DNA of 64,000 nt from SAR324 cluster bacterium. Its GTDB lineage: Bacteria; SAR324; XYD2-FULL-50-16. The notes beneath the pieces were generated by a model that was not told where the DNA came from, ran no database searches, and saw only the letters and a list, made by a program, of their open reading frames with translations. Position numbers and translations under genes: made by a program. Below, one piece after another: positions 1 to 7,538 of the stretch; the stretch's first letter is position 1; the number at the start of each line of letters is the position of its first letter. The stretch lies in contig JANQGX010000028.1 of assembly GCA_028282885.1 (NCBI GenBank), forward strand, positions 62,001 through 126,000, read 5' to 3'.

Positions 1-744
1 TCTGGCTTCGGGTACAATGCGATTGAGAAAACCCTGCGCCTGGTGAAGTGCCCTTTTTTTCTCAACTTCGGCATTGATAACCCTGTCGAAATCGTCCTGA
101 ACCTTGGTGGGAGGGCTGATCTCCTTGATTTCCAGAAAAGAGACCCGAATACCGGTATCGTAACGCTCCAACTCCTCAATCAACAGGTTTTGAAGATTGA
201 ACTCCAGTTGTTTTTTCCCATGAGTCAAAACGTCATCGATAGGCAGGTGTGCCAACTGGCGGATGATGAGATTGGCTGCACTCCGTTCGATAAAGATTTC
301 AGGGCGGTTCATGCCAAAGAGGTATTTAACCGGATCTACAATCGTATATTTGATAACGAGAGTGATCGCTACGATGTTATTGTCACCGGTGATACAATAG
401 GGCTCAAGGTTGGTTTCCTTGTAAAACTCATATGAGATTCCCCCTTCTTTTTTGAGGGTAAAACTGGATCCAAAGTCCCGAATTACCATCGTTTTAATCT
501 GTTTCACCGGCACCGATTCCACGAGATCGATAGGCCATGGCAGTTTGTAATGGAGTCCGGGCAGTATGTTGGGTTGTATGACACGACCGAATCTCGACAA
601 GACTCCCACAGCATCTCTTTCGATTTTGTAAATACCGGTCAAGGCATACGCCATGATGGCAATAAGCAGCAACCATCTGGAGTAAACCCATAGGAGTTGA
701 TGAAGGGCCTTGTGAAGTGCTTGAGTTACCGATCCCTTTGCCAT
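1..744 (-). CDS. SPFH/Band 7 protein, HflK-like (C-terminus cut by window edge)
   Basis: This is an open frame of 248 codons running off the left edge, so the C-terminus is missing. The N-terminus carries one membrane segment at about residues 22-40, followed by a typical Band 7 start (GVLSRFGRVIQPNILPGLHY) and the SPFH domain with the alternating charged stretch before the window edge. HflK/HflC-family proteins form membrane cages that modulate FtsH-type proteolysis; that role is family knowledge. The ATG follows the TAG stop of the next gene directly (TAGATG), which implies translational coupling with it. It is the third SPFH protein in a row on this strand. It could be a second HflK paralogue rather than a true HflK. 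Confidence 0.85.
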   Translation of the reverse strand, partial: MAKGSVTQALHKALHQLLWVYSRWLLLIAIMAYALTGIYKIERDAVGVLSRFGRVIQPNILPGLHYKLPWPIDLVESVPVKQIKTMVIRDFGSSFTLKKEGGISYEFYKETNLEPYCITGDNNIVAITLVIKYTIVDPVKYLFGMNRPEIFIERSAANLIIRQLAHLPIDDVLTHGKKQLEFNLQNLLIEELERYDTGIRVSFLEIKEISPPTKVQDDFDRVINAEVEKKRALHQAQGFLNRIVPEAR

Positions 745-1632
745 CTATTTTTCCCCCTTTTTTTCAATTTGCAAGTAACGAAATAGACCTGAATCAGTGG
801 AGATGATTAATGTAGTATTGTTACCCAGGATGTTGCTGTAGGTCTCCAGGGATTGAAGAAAGTCGAAAAACTCCCCGCCCTGCCGATAAGCTTCGGAATA
901 GATAACCATGGATTCATGATCCCCTTCCCCTTTAAGGATCAAAGCCTGTTTTTTTGCCCCTGCTAAAATTCCACTGGCCTTTTTTTCCGCTTCAACGGTT
1001 ATCTTCTGAGCGACTTCTTGGCCTTCTGCAGTAATTTTATCAGCTTCTTTGGCCCTTTCTGATTTCATTCTTTCGTAAACAGCGTCGATCACCACTTCAG
1101 GATATGCCAGACGTTGAATCCCGGTTTTCAGGATCTCTACTCCATATTTTCCAATACTGTTTTCATTGGCATCCTTCGTAATCTCTCTTTCAATATTTGT
1201 GATCAGAACCTTTTGCTGGTCTGTATTAATAATATTATCAATAGAGTAATCAGAAAGAACAATGCTGAGTTTCGAATTAACGATATCTCCGATCTTTTGG
1301 GCAGCACTTTCCATTCGTCCCATAGACTGGAAAAATAGCAAAGGATTATGAATTTTCCAGAGAATGTAGCAGCTAATAATAATGGGTTTTTTATCTCCCA
1401 ACAGTAGCTGGGTGGGTTGCGTGACAAAGAGGTCTGAACGTTTGTCAAATCGGTTAATGCTTTCCAGTAGTCCGGGAAGCTTAAAATAGAGTCCTGACTC
1501 TTCGATGATCCGGGTTGGTTTTCCGAACTGGGTAATGATGATCAGTTCGTTCTCCTTAACTGTAAACAAGGAGAAATAGCCTGTAATGCCAAGGACAATA
1601 ACCAATATCAGTACAAATAAGCGAATCTTCAT
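745..1632 (-). CDS. hflC: SPFH/Band 7 protein, HflC-like
   Basis: This 295-residue protein has a single N-terminal membrane segment (about residues 4-24), then a Band 7 domain opening with VKENELIIITQFGKPTRI and a long charged helix (residues about 190-240, rich in K/E/A) typical of the HflC stem. The length matches HflC of other bacteria. In E. coli HflC pairs with HflK around the FtsH protease; here it sits between two HflK-like genes. Its start overlaps the end of the upstream fusion gene by four bases (ATGA), and its stop abuts the start of the next SPFH gene, so all three are probably one translationally coupled operon. The assignment to HflC rather than generic stomatin is by length and layout. 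Confidence 0.85.
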   Translation of the reverse strand: MKIRLFVLILVIVLGITGYFSLFTVKENELIIITQFGKPTRIIEESGLYFKLPGLLESINRFDKRSDLFVTQPTQLLLGDKKPIIISCYILWKIHNPLLFFQSMGRMESAAQKIGDIVNSKLSIVLSDYSIDNIINTDQQKVLITNIEREITKDANENSIGKYGVEILKTGIQRLAYPEVVIDAVYERMKSERAKEADKITAEGQEVAQKITVEAEKKASGILAGAKKQALILKGEGDHESMVIYSEAYRQGGEFFDFLQSLETYSNILGNNTTLIISTDSGLFRYLQIEKKGEK

Positions 1633-3416
1633 CGTTTTTTCCCGCCGGTCACATGATTTTCAATATAGATTAGTTTATTTTCGATCCCACTCCTGGGGTC
1701 AACCAGGATTAAACGTTTGTCTTTCAAGGTTTGTTGTGCCGCCTTAAGATGCAGCAAATTGTTCATTGTTTTTCCGCCTGCCTTGTAGCCTGAATATCGC
1801 AACAGATAGTTTTCTGCCTCTCCTTTGGCCAGGGCTTTTTTCTCAATAACGTAGCTTTGCGCTTCCGCAACGGTCTGAAAGGCGTCCATTCTGGCCTGGG
1901 AGAGCAGAAGGTTGAGGCGCCTTTGAGCGTTATTAAGGTAAGTTTCCTTCATCTGAGCAGAAGCCACAACATCTTCATAGGCACCTGCCAGATCAATCGG
2001 CGGGTGGAGATCTTTTACGCAGAATTCCACAATTTCCAGTCCCGTTTTCATCTGGTCCACTACATCCTGGAGTTCCTGTTTCAAGGCCAGAGTCCAGGTT
2101 TTTCTTTTATTGAGAATCAGGTCGAAATAGGAGGTGCCGGAGAAGACCCGGGTCAGAAGATGATAGGACGTCGACTCCAGGATTTTCTCCGGAATTCCCC
2201 GGCGATAGGTCAGGTAGTAGTCATGAATGTTCTTAATTCTATAATGAACAACAACGTAAGGAAGAAACAGGTTGTTATCTGCCGAAATGAATGTCAGATT
2301 ATCCCCGTGATCCTTGGTCCAGATCATCGCTTTTTTCAGATCGGATCGGTTTCCTACGTGCAGGCTCCGAACCCTCTCGGTTTGAATTCGCACGACCGTG
2401 TCAACCGGGTCGGGAAATTTTAAATGGATACCGGGTTGTATAGCTTCTGCAGTGTTGGCAATTTTGCCAAATCTGAGAATCAATGCCTGTTCATCCGGAT
2501 TCACGGTATAGACGGCAGTGGATAAGTATATTCCTGCCAAGATTACAGTCCCCATCCGAAAACTCCATTTTAGCACCTGTCTTGAAAGCCCGGGTAATGC
2601 TGTGAGGATGCGTTTACCTTTTTCGCCTATATTGACCCTGACACCGATCCACTGGAATAGTACCCGGTAGGTTTGCGGTTTGAATAGCTGCCAGATGATC
2701 GAAGAGATTTTGTATTCAAAGGCTACTTCCTGATTTTTATTTAATATCGAGCGAATGGTGTTAACCAGCAGTTCAATGGAAAAAGATAGAATGTATGCTG
2801 CTATCAGAACTCCCACCAGGCGATCCAGGTTAAATCCGAAATGATAGAATATCAGCGAAATACCGGTAAGCAGGGAGATGACAACATCAGCCCGATTATG
2901 ATGGCTGTCTGCGATTAAAGCAGCAGATTTTTCTGTGTTGCCGATGCTCTCTTCGAAGCGGTAGAGGAAAAAGGACCCAAAAGAAAGTACGATAAACACA
3001 AGACCGGTCACCAACGGATTATTAATCTCAGCAGGTTCCGAAAATACAGCCTGCCAGAGAATACCGGTAGCTGCACTAATCAGCACAATACAGATGACTA
3101 TTGATACCTTAAGTTCCGTATTGATGGAGTGAAACCAGTTCCTCCAGCGGAGAACTGACGAAGAGTTGGTATATTTTTCCGCCGTTTCCTCCCCGGTGAT
3201 TGGTGAAGAATCAGGCACTAGTTGTTTCGCCGATTTGTGCTGTTGGCGAACAATAGAGACAATGACCAGCAGAGTGGTCGCAATATCGGCGAAGCTATGC
3301 CAAGCCTCGGAAAGAACGGCGATACTCCCGGAAATGAAATAAAAAACAAACTTAATTGTTGTTAGCGCAACAATGACTACAAGGGCTGTCCAGGCGCCTT
3401 TGGTGCTTTGTTTCAC
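1629..3416 (-). CDS. Fusion protein: cation diffusion facilitator membrane domain plus HflK-like SPFH domain
   Basis: This 595-residue protein joins two families. Residues about 8-225 look like the six-helix core of a cation diffusion facilitator: H40-S-F-A-D44 sits in the second helix and H173-N-R-A-D177 in the fifth, the paired HxxxD metal site of zinc-type members. The cytoplasmic C-terminal domain of that family is missing. After a short link there is another membrane helix (about 285-303) and then a Band 7 domain beginning YTVNPDEQALILRFGK, as in HflK, with a long coiled stem near residues 480-545. The start codon is GTG and no clear ribosome binding site precedes it, so the true start is uncertain. 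The fusion suggests metal transport coupled to a membrane scaffold or protease regulator; that is inference. Confidence 0.8.
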   Translation of the reverse strand: MKQSTKGAWTALVVIVALTTIKFVFYFISGSIAVLSEAWHSFADIATTLLVIVSIVRQQHKSAKQLVPDSSPITGEETAEKYTNSSSVLRWRNWFHSINTELKVSIVICIVLISAATGILWQAVFSEPAEINNPLVTGLVFIVLSFGSFFLYRFEESIGNTEKSAALIADSHHNRADVVISLLTGISLIFYHFGFNLDRLVGVLIAAYILSFSIELLVNTIRSILNKNQEVAFEYKISSIIWQLFKPQTYRVLFQWIGVRVNIGEKGKRILTALPGLSRQVLKWSFRMGTVILAGIYLSTAVYTVNPDEQALILRFGKIANTAEAIQPGIHLKFPDPVDTVVRIQTERVRSLHVGNRSDLKKAMIWTKDHGDNLTFISADNNLFLPYVVVHYRIKNIHDYYLTYRRGIPEKILESTSYHLLTRVFSGTSYFDLILNKRKTWTLALKQELQDVVDQMKTGLEIVEFCVKDLHPPIDLAGAYEDVVASAQMKETYLNNAQRRLNLLLSQARMDAFQTVAEAQSYVIEKKALAKGEAENYLLRYSGYKAGGKTMNNLLHLKAAQQTLKDKRLILVDPRSGIENKLIYIENHVTGGKKR

Positions 3417-3550
3417 GATCGAGTTGACTTGAACTAATCACAGAACTCAAACGGTAAATCCGGAGCGAATCTACTGCACTTGAGTTCGTGAGCAGTGCCT
3501 GGTTTTATACTAGGCTGAGTTTTTTTCAAATTCGAAATTCCAGCACATTT

Positions 3551-3576
3551 TTGATATTTTACATCAATAATATCAA
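3551..3576. promoter_or_regulatory. Possible operator, 8-base inverted repeat
   Basis: TTGATATT and AATATCAA are perfect reverse complements separated by 10 bases, in AT-rich DNA about 135 bases upstream of the fusion gene start. The half-sites loosely recall FNR/CRP-type boxes but the spacing does not fit FNR (TTGAT-N4-ATCAA), so the regulator is unknown. Confidence 0.3.
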
Positions 3577-3740
3577 ATAGTTATTCAGTATATCAGTGTC
3601 GAACAATCGGGTTAGAACCGGATTATGGTTTGGTTAGATTAGTATTTATCGTTAAACGAAGATTGATGACTTCACTGCATCAAAAACAGTTCAGTTAGAG
3701 AGATGGGGGTAGGGAAGCAATGAAATGCGGGAGTCTGAAT

Positions 3741-3778
3741 CAAAAATGGGGGACAACATGAAATGTGCAGTCCCCCAT
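3741..3778 (-). terminator. Rho-independent terminator of the transhydroxylase-like operon
   Basis: On the minus strand ATGGGGGAC (3778-3770) pairs perfectly with GTCCCCCAT (3754-3746) and a run of T follows (3745-3741). An inner ACAT/ATGT stem adds stability. It lies about 25 bases past the stop of the iron-sulfur subunit gene, exactly where the operon should end. Confidence 0.8.
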
Positions 3779-3801
3779 AATTTTGAAAGGATAGATTGCT
3801 T

Positions 3802-4617
3802 CTACTGCATGGGGATATCACCCAGGCTCAGGTCTTTATCCGTGCATATATCAGCGATGGTCACTTTCTTTCCATCCTTTTCCAGATCCAGGCTGAAGGT
3901 CCTGTCATCTTTCAATCCGTGGAACCAGAAATCACCGAAGTTATCCGTGGTTGCAGAGAAAGTTTCGTTGGATTCAACGTCCTTCAAAGTACAATTGGCA
4001 CCAATGATGACTTCTTTCTCAACCGGATCATACAGGGTTCCGCCAACAAACTTCTTGGGCAGAGCCTTGTAGTAAACCCTTGATTTTGTACCAGCCTCGG
4101 GATTGATCACTTCCGCACCCTTGATGAAATCTGCGAAGTCCGCTTCCTCACCGAATTGAATTGCACCGGTGGGGCACTGGTCTACACAGCGAGGAACATC
4201 CCAGTTCTCATCATTGTCTAGCAGGTGTGAACATCCCGTACACTTCTGGGCAATATTGAGGTTCTTGTTGAAATAGATAGCGTCATGAGGACAATTGTCT
4301 TCACAAAGTTGGCATCCCACACAGGTATCACCATCGATGATCACGAGCCCGTCTTCTCGCTTGTAGATAGCCTGGGCTTCACATCCCGAGATACAGGGGG
4401 CGTCATCACAGTGATTACAGAGTTGAGGGATATAGGAAACCTTTACCTTGGGAACCTGTCCCCTGACCTCTTCCGTCAGGTTCATCCAGAACTGGCCGAT
4501 GTTTGGCTGGGGCTTGGCGTAAGGTGTCCAATCGTTTCCTACATGCTCATCCTTGCAGGCAACCTGGCAGCAGTAGCAGCCGTTGCAAATCGATAGATCA
4601 ATAGCAAATACTTTCAT
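3802..4617 (-). CDS. Iron-sulfur subunit of a pyrogallol transhydroxylase-like molybdoenzyme
   Basis: This 271-residue protein carries four ferredoxin-type cysteine groups in its first 165 residues (CNGCYCCQVAC, CNHCDDAPCISGC, CVGCQLCEDNC, then CTGC and CVDQC), enough for four [4Fe-4S] clusters. Residues from about 195 onward form a small beta domain of the carboxypeptidase-regulatory/transthyretin type (GTLYDP to GDIPMQ). That C-terminal domain and the EAGTKSRVYYKAL link match the beta subunit of Pelobacter pyrogallol-phloroglucinol transhydroxylase as I remember it; that subunit has three clusters, so this one keeps an extra cysteine set. The start overlaps the stop of the large subunit (TAATG) with GGAGGT just upstream. 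No signal peptide is visible, so it is cytoplasmic. The electron or structural role follows the family. Confidence 0.82.
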   Translation of the reverse strand: MKVFAIDLSICNGCYCCQVACKDEHVGNDWTPYAKPQPNIGQFWMNLTEEVRGQVPKVKVSYIPQLCNHCDDAPCISGCEAQAIYKREDGLVIIDGDTCVGCQLCEDNCPHDAIYFNKNLNIAQKCTGCSHLLDNDENWDVPRCVDQCPTGAIQFGEEADFADFIKGAEVINPEAGTKSRVYYKALPKKFVGGTLYDPVEKEVIIGANCTLKDVESNETFSATTDNFGDFWFHGLKDDRTFSLDLEKDGKKVTIADICTDKDLSLGDIPMQ

Positions 4618-7247
4618 TATTTACCTCCTTTATCTAACCAAGCTTCAAAGCAAAGACCTGCGGCTTCATCGTATGGTCGGTTGAATTCATCGGGGTACTC
4701 CCTTCTCCACTGGTCCATCTCCTCACCCTTAACCTTGGAGACTTCAACGAGGTAGCCACTGGTGGCCTGACCCACACATTTTTCTGATGTGATACCTTCA
4801 CCGGAGATACAGTTGATGGCACCGCCGCGATCCAGTACCCCGGGGATAATCGGATCGTGTCGTGCACCATGGTCAACATACGCAACACCAGGCATCACGC
4901 GTTCCCAAACGCGGGCGCCACAAAGGACAATTCCACGCTCGTTATGTACTTTAACAATGTCACCCATCTTAATGCCTCTTGCTTCGGCATCTATCGGGTT
5001 GATCCAGACAGGCTCATACAGATATCCGTCTTCACCTTTTACCTTACAAGTCACCACTTCACGACTCCAGGCAACATCATCAGCCTGGGAGTGAACTCTC
5101 CAGCGACCATGGTTTGACATCAGCAGCAGCGGATAAGCATTGGCTCTCCAACTGGAAACTCTTTCGTCATGCATGGCGCTCTTTTCAACCCACTTTGGAA
5201 TTGGAGGACGTTCTTTGTCATCCGGGAAGTTCTTGGCGATAGACTCGGAGTAGAACTCGAGCTTTCCGGTCGGGGTTGGCAGCGGATTCTTTTCCGGATC
5301 TTCATAGAAGGGGCGAAGTCCGACAGGATCATCTTCCCAATCCTTGGCAGTTGGCAGAACAACATATTTGTTCTCTTCAAACTTATCCCAGGAGATAAAC
5401 TTTTCAAGCTTCATGTTGCTGAAGACTTCCTGCTGCAGATCCTTGGTGGTTTTACCTTCACTGAACTCATCACCTTTACCGAGTTTCTTGGCCACTTCCA
5501 GAACTGCTTCGTAATCACTCTTGGATTCACCAATCGGCTTGATCGCCTGATCCATTAGAATGACGGAGTGATGCTGGGTTCCCTGGCGGGTATTGGTGAC
5601 GATATCATCGACTTCCAGGTTGGTGTTTGTCGGCAGAATGATATCGGCATAGAGGCAGTCATTTTCCAGCCACGGATGCTGGGCAACGATGAACTCAATC
5701 TTGGGATCACGCTCGGCAATAATGGTCTCATGTCCACAATTCCAACAGGTAATCCGGCAAGGGGTATCTGTCCACATCATATGGATTTCGGTTCCGCCCT
5801 TTTCCTTCTCAATCGGATACTTGTAGTGAACGAACTGATCTTCAACCGGCTCTTCAATACCACCATTACCCCAGAAATCCAGTGGTGGATTGAGGATTGC
5901 CGTATGAATCAGGGTTTTTGGAATCAACTGCTTGCCCCAGGCGCGAATCGTCGTCTGAGTCGGCTTGGTCAAACGTTCCGGCAGTGAAGGATTAAAGAAA
6001 CGCGTACTTTCCAGACCTTCAGCTCTCGGCATACCGCCATAGGTAATCTGAACCTGATGGACACCAGGTCCTCCAAGACCTTGCATACCCAGGAGAATAC
6101 ACTCAAGACGTGCCGGTTCATGGGAGTATGGTCCCCTGAACATGGAGCCGCCGAAGTAGTGAGCAATGGAGGTGATCTTGGAAGCGAATTCACGGGCCAG
6201 CGCCTTGATGGTCCATTCGGGAACACCACATTTCTTGGAAGCCCATTCCGGAGTCTTGGGAACGCCGTCTTCTTTACCCATTACATAGTCTTCGACCTTA
6301 TCCATACCGATGGTATGGGTTTTGACATATTCCTTATCATAGGTTCCTTCCTTCAGCCACATGTAGATGATCGCCAGTTGCATGGCAGCATCGGTGTTCG
6401 GCAGAATTGGAATCCATTTGTCGGCGTGAACCGCAGCACCGTAGTTCAGGTCGGGGCAGATATAAACTTGCTTAATGTCACATTCCGTCCAGTAGAAACA
6501 GAGACGGCTGGCGAACTGACCTACAAAACCCCAGGGAGTCGTTTCGGGATCACATCCCCAGAAAAGTACCTGATCGCAGTGTTCGGTCATATCCTTCATA
6601 CAATTGTCGGAAGGATCCATCATTCCTACGATACCCTGACCCCAGACATGCTTGGAGCCCCAGTAGAAGCCTTCCCAACTGTCGGGATTTCGAACCTGCT
6701 GGGTAAAACCACCCAACATTTCCAGCAGACGGGCCTGGTGACCGTGCGGTGTATTAATTGTCTTACATTCGCCATGACCGTCACCCTGGGCCAGGATAGC
6801 CAGAGGTCCGTATTCTTTGTGGATTCTCTTGACTTCATCGGCGATGATATCGGTTGCCTCATCCCAGGAGATCCTTACATATTTGCTTTTTCCACGATTC
6901 TGGGTATTCCTGTCACCCTTGGGATCCCAGTCAACCCGCTTCAGAGGATACTTAATCCGATTGGGGGAATAGGTCCTTTTCTTATAGGAGAGCGACCAGG
7001 GAGAAGGCATTCCCTTGAAATTGGATTCAAGGACTTTTCCGTCTCTTTCGAATTTCCAGGGATTAAAGCTTTCGCGCTCATACTTCCAGTCAAAATGCAT
7101 GGGGCGGATCCTGACAATCTTTCCGTCTTTTACATCGACACAGGAAGGATCACAGCCACCCAACAAACCACCCAGAGCCAGGGCTCTGACGACGGTTTTA
7201 TCAACACTGGTGTCTGTCGCGCCTTTTTTTGTTTTCTGTACTGCCAT
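4617..7247 (-). CDS. Molybdopterin oxidoreductase, pyrogallol transhydroxylase-like large subunit
   Basis: This 876-residue protein of the DMSO reductase family lacks an N-terminal iron-sulfur motif (only C32 and C36) and lacks a Tat signal, both as in transhydroxylase, whose large subunit is 875 residues. The segment NPDSWEG (D189, S190, W191) corresponds to the transhydroxylase active-site loop in which the serine binds molybdenum, and H158 lies at about the position of its active-site histidine. The region that in transhydroxylase contains a substrate-binding tyrosine (around 560) reads TRQGTQHHSVIL here, without tyrosine in my by-eye alignment, so the substrate may not be pyrogallol. The gene is preceded by AAGGAGG and forms an operon with the iron-sulfur subunit. 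A role in hydroxyl transfer on phenols or related non-redox chemistry is inference. Confidence 0.8.
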   Translation of the reverse strand: MAVQKTKKGATDTSVDKTVVRALALGGLLGGCDPSCVDVKDGKIVRIRPMHFDWKYERESFNPWKFERDGKVLESNFKGMPSPWSLSYKKRTYSPNRIKYPLKRVDWDPKGDRNTQNRGKSKYVRISWDEATDIIADEVKRIHKEYGPLAILAQGDGHGECKTINTPHGHQARLLEMLGGFTQQVRNPDSWEGFYWGSKHVWGQGIVGMMDPSDNCMKDMTEHCDQVLFWGCDPETTPWGFVGQFASRLCFYWTECDIKQVYICPDLNYGAAVHADKWIPILPNTDAAMQLAIIYMWLKEGTYDKEYVKTHTIGMDKVEDYVMGKEDGVPKTPEWASKKCGVPEWTIKALAREFASKITSIAHYFGGSMFRGPYSHEPARLECILLGMQGLGGPGVHQVQITYGGMPRAEGLESTRFFNPSLPERLTKPTQTTIRAWGKQLIPKTLIHTAILNPPLDFWGNGGIEEPVEDQFVHYKYPIEKEKGGTEIHMMWTDTPCRITCWNCGHETIIAERDPKIEFIVAQHPWLENDCLYADIILPTNTNLEVDDIVTNTRQGTQHHSVILMDQAIKPIGESKSDYEAVLEVAKKLGKGDEFSEGKTTKDLQQEVFSNMKLEKFISWDKFEENKYVVLPTAKDWEDDPVGLRPFYEDPEKNPLPTPTGKLEFYSESIAKNFPDDKERPPIPKWVEKSAMHDERVSSWRANAYPLLLMSNHGRWRVHSQADDVAWSREVVTCKVKGEDGYLYEPVWINPIDAEARGIKMGDIVKVHNERGIVLCGARVWERVMPGVAYVDHGARHDPIIPGVLDRGGAINCISGEGITSEKCVGQATSGYLVEVSKVKGEEMDQWRREYPDEFNRPYDEAAGLCFEAWLDKGGK

Positions 7248-7330
7248 ATTTCAAATCCTCCTTAAAGGCATTCGATTAATGATTGGCTGGTTGAAAAAAT
7301 AGTGACTATTCACCTTGCTTCCGAAACCAA

Positions 7331-7381
7331 AGGGGTTGTGATTGTATATCACTTTCTGCAGGATTTAGAATCATAACCCCT
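7331..7381. promoter_or_regulatory. Long inverted repeat upstream of the transhydroxylase-like operon
   Basis: AGGGGTTGTGATT (7331-7343) pairs with AATCATAACCCCT (7369-7381) over 13 positions with one G-T mismatch. It lies between the stop of the PsrA-like gene and the large subunit start, both on the minus strand. Read on the minus strand it is followed by TTTGGTTT, so it could end the upstream operon; it could also be a regulator site. Confidence 0.45.
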
Positions 7382-7485
7382 CCGGTACGCCCTTGCCGAA
7401 CAGTCACATAAATGATTCCTACATCACAATTCACAGCTTTAATCAGATTTTCAGCTCCCGATTGAAGCTATTCAAAACGATGATG

Positions 7486-7519
7486 CGCCGGAAGGGTGAG
7501 ATAGGGTTAACATCCGGCG
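7486..7519 (-). terminator. Possible terminator hairpin after the PsrA-like gene
   Basis: CGCCGGA (7486-7492) and TCCGGCG (7513-7519) are perfect complements, about 20 bases past the stop at 7539. On the minus strand the stem is followed by CATCATCGTTTTG rather than a clean T run, so it is a weak terminator candidate. Confidence 0.35.
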
Positions 7520-7538
7520 ATTCTCATACGCAAATACC

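Larger units (their letters stand above)
3417..3801. other. Intergenic region with one terminator and a possible operator
   Basis: About 385 bases without a supported gene. It should carry the promoter of the SPFH operon near its left end. It also holds an 8-base inverted repeat (TTGATATT at 3551-3558, AATATCAA at 3569-3576) in an AT-rich stretch, and the terminator of the small molybdoenzyme subunit gene near its right end. The short open frames here have no recognisable protein features. Confidence 0.6.

Noticed and set aside
6057..7265. 402-codon open frame on the plus strand
   Set aside because: It lies fully antisense to the transhydroxylase-like large subunit, has no family features, and is the shadow of a conserved gene.
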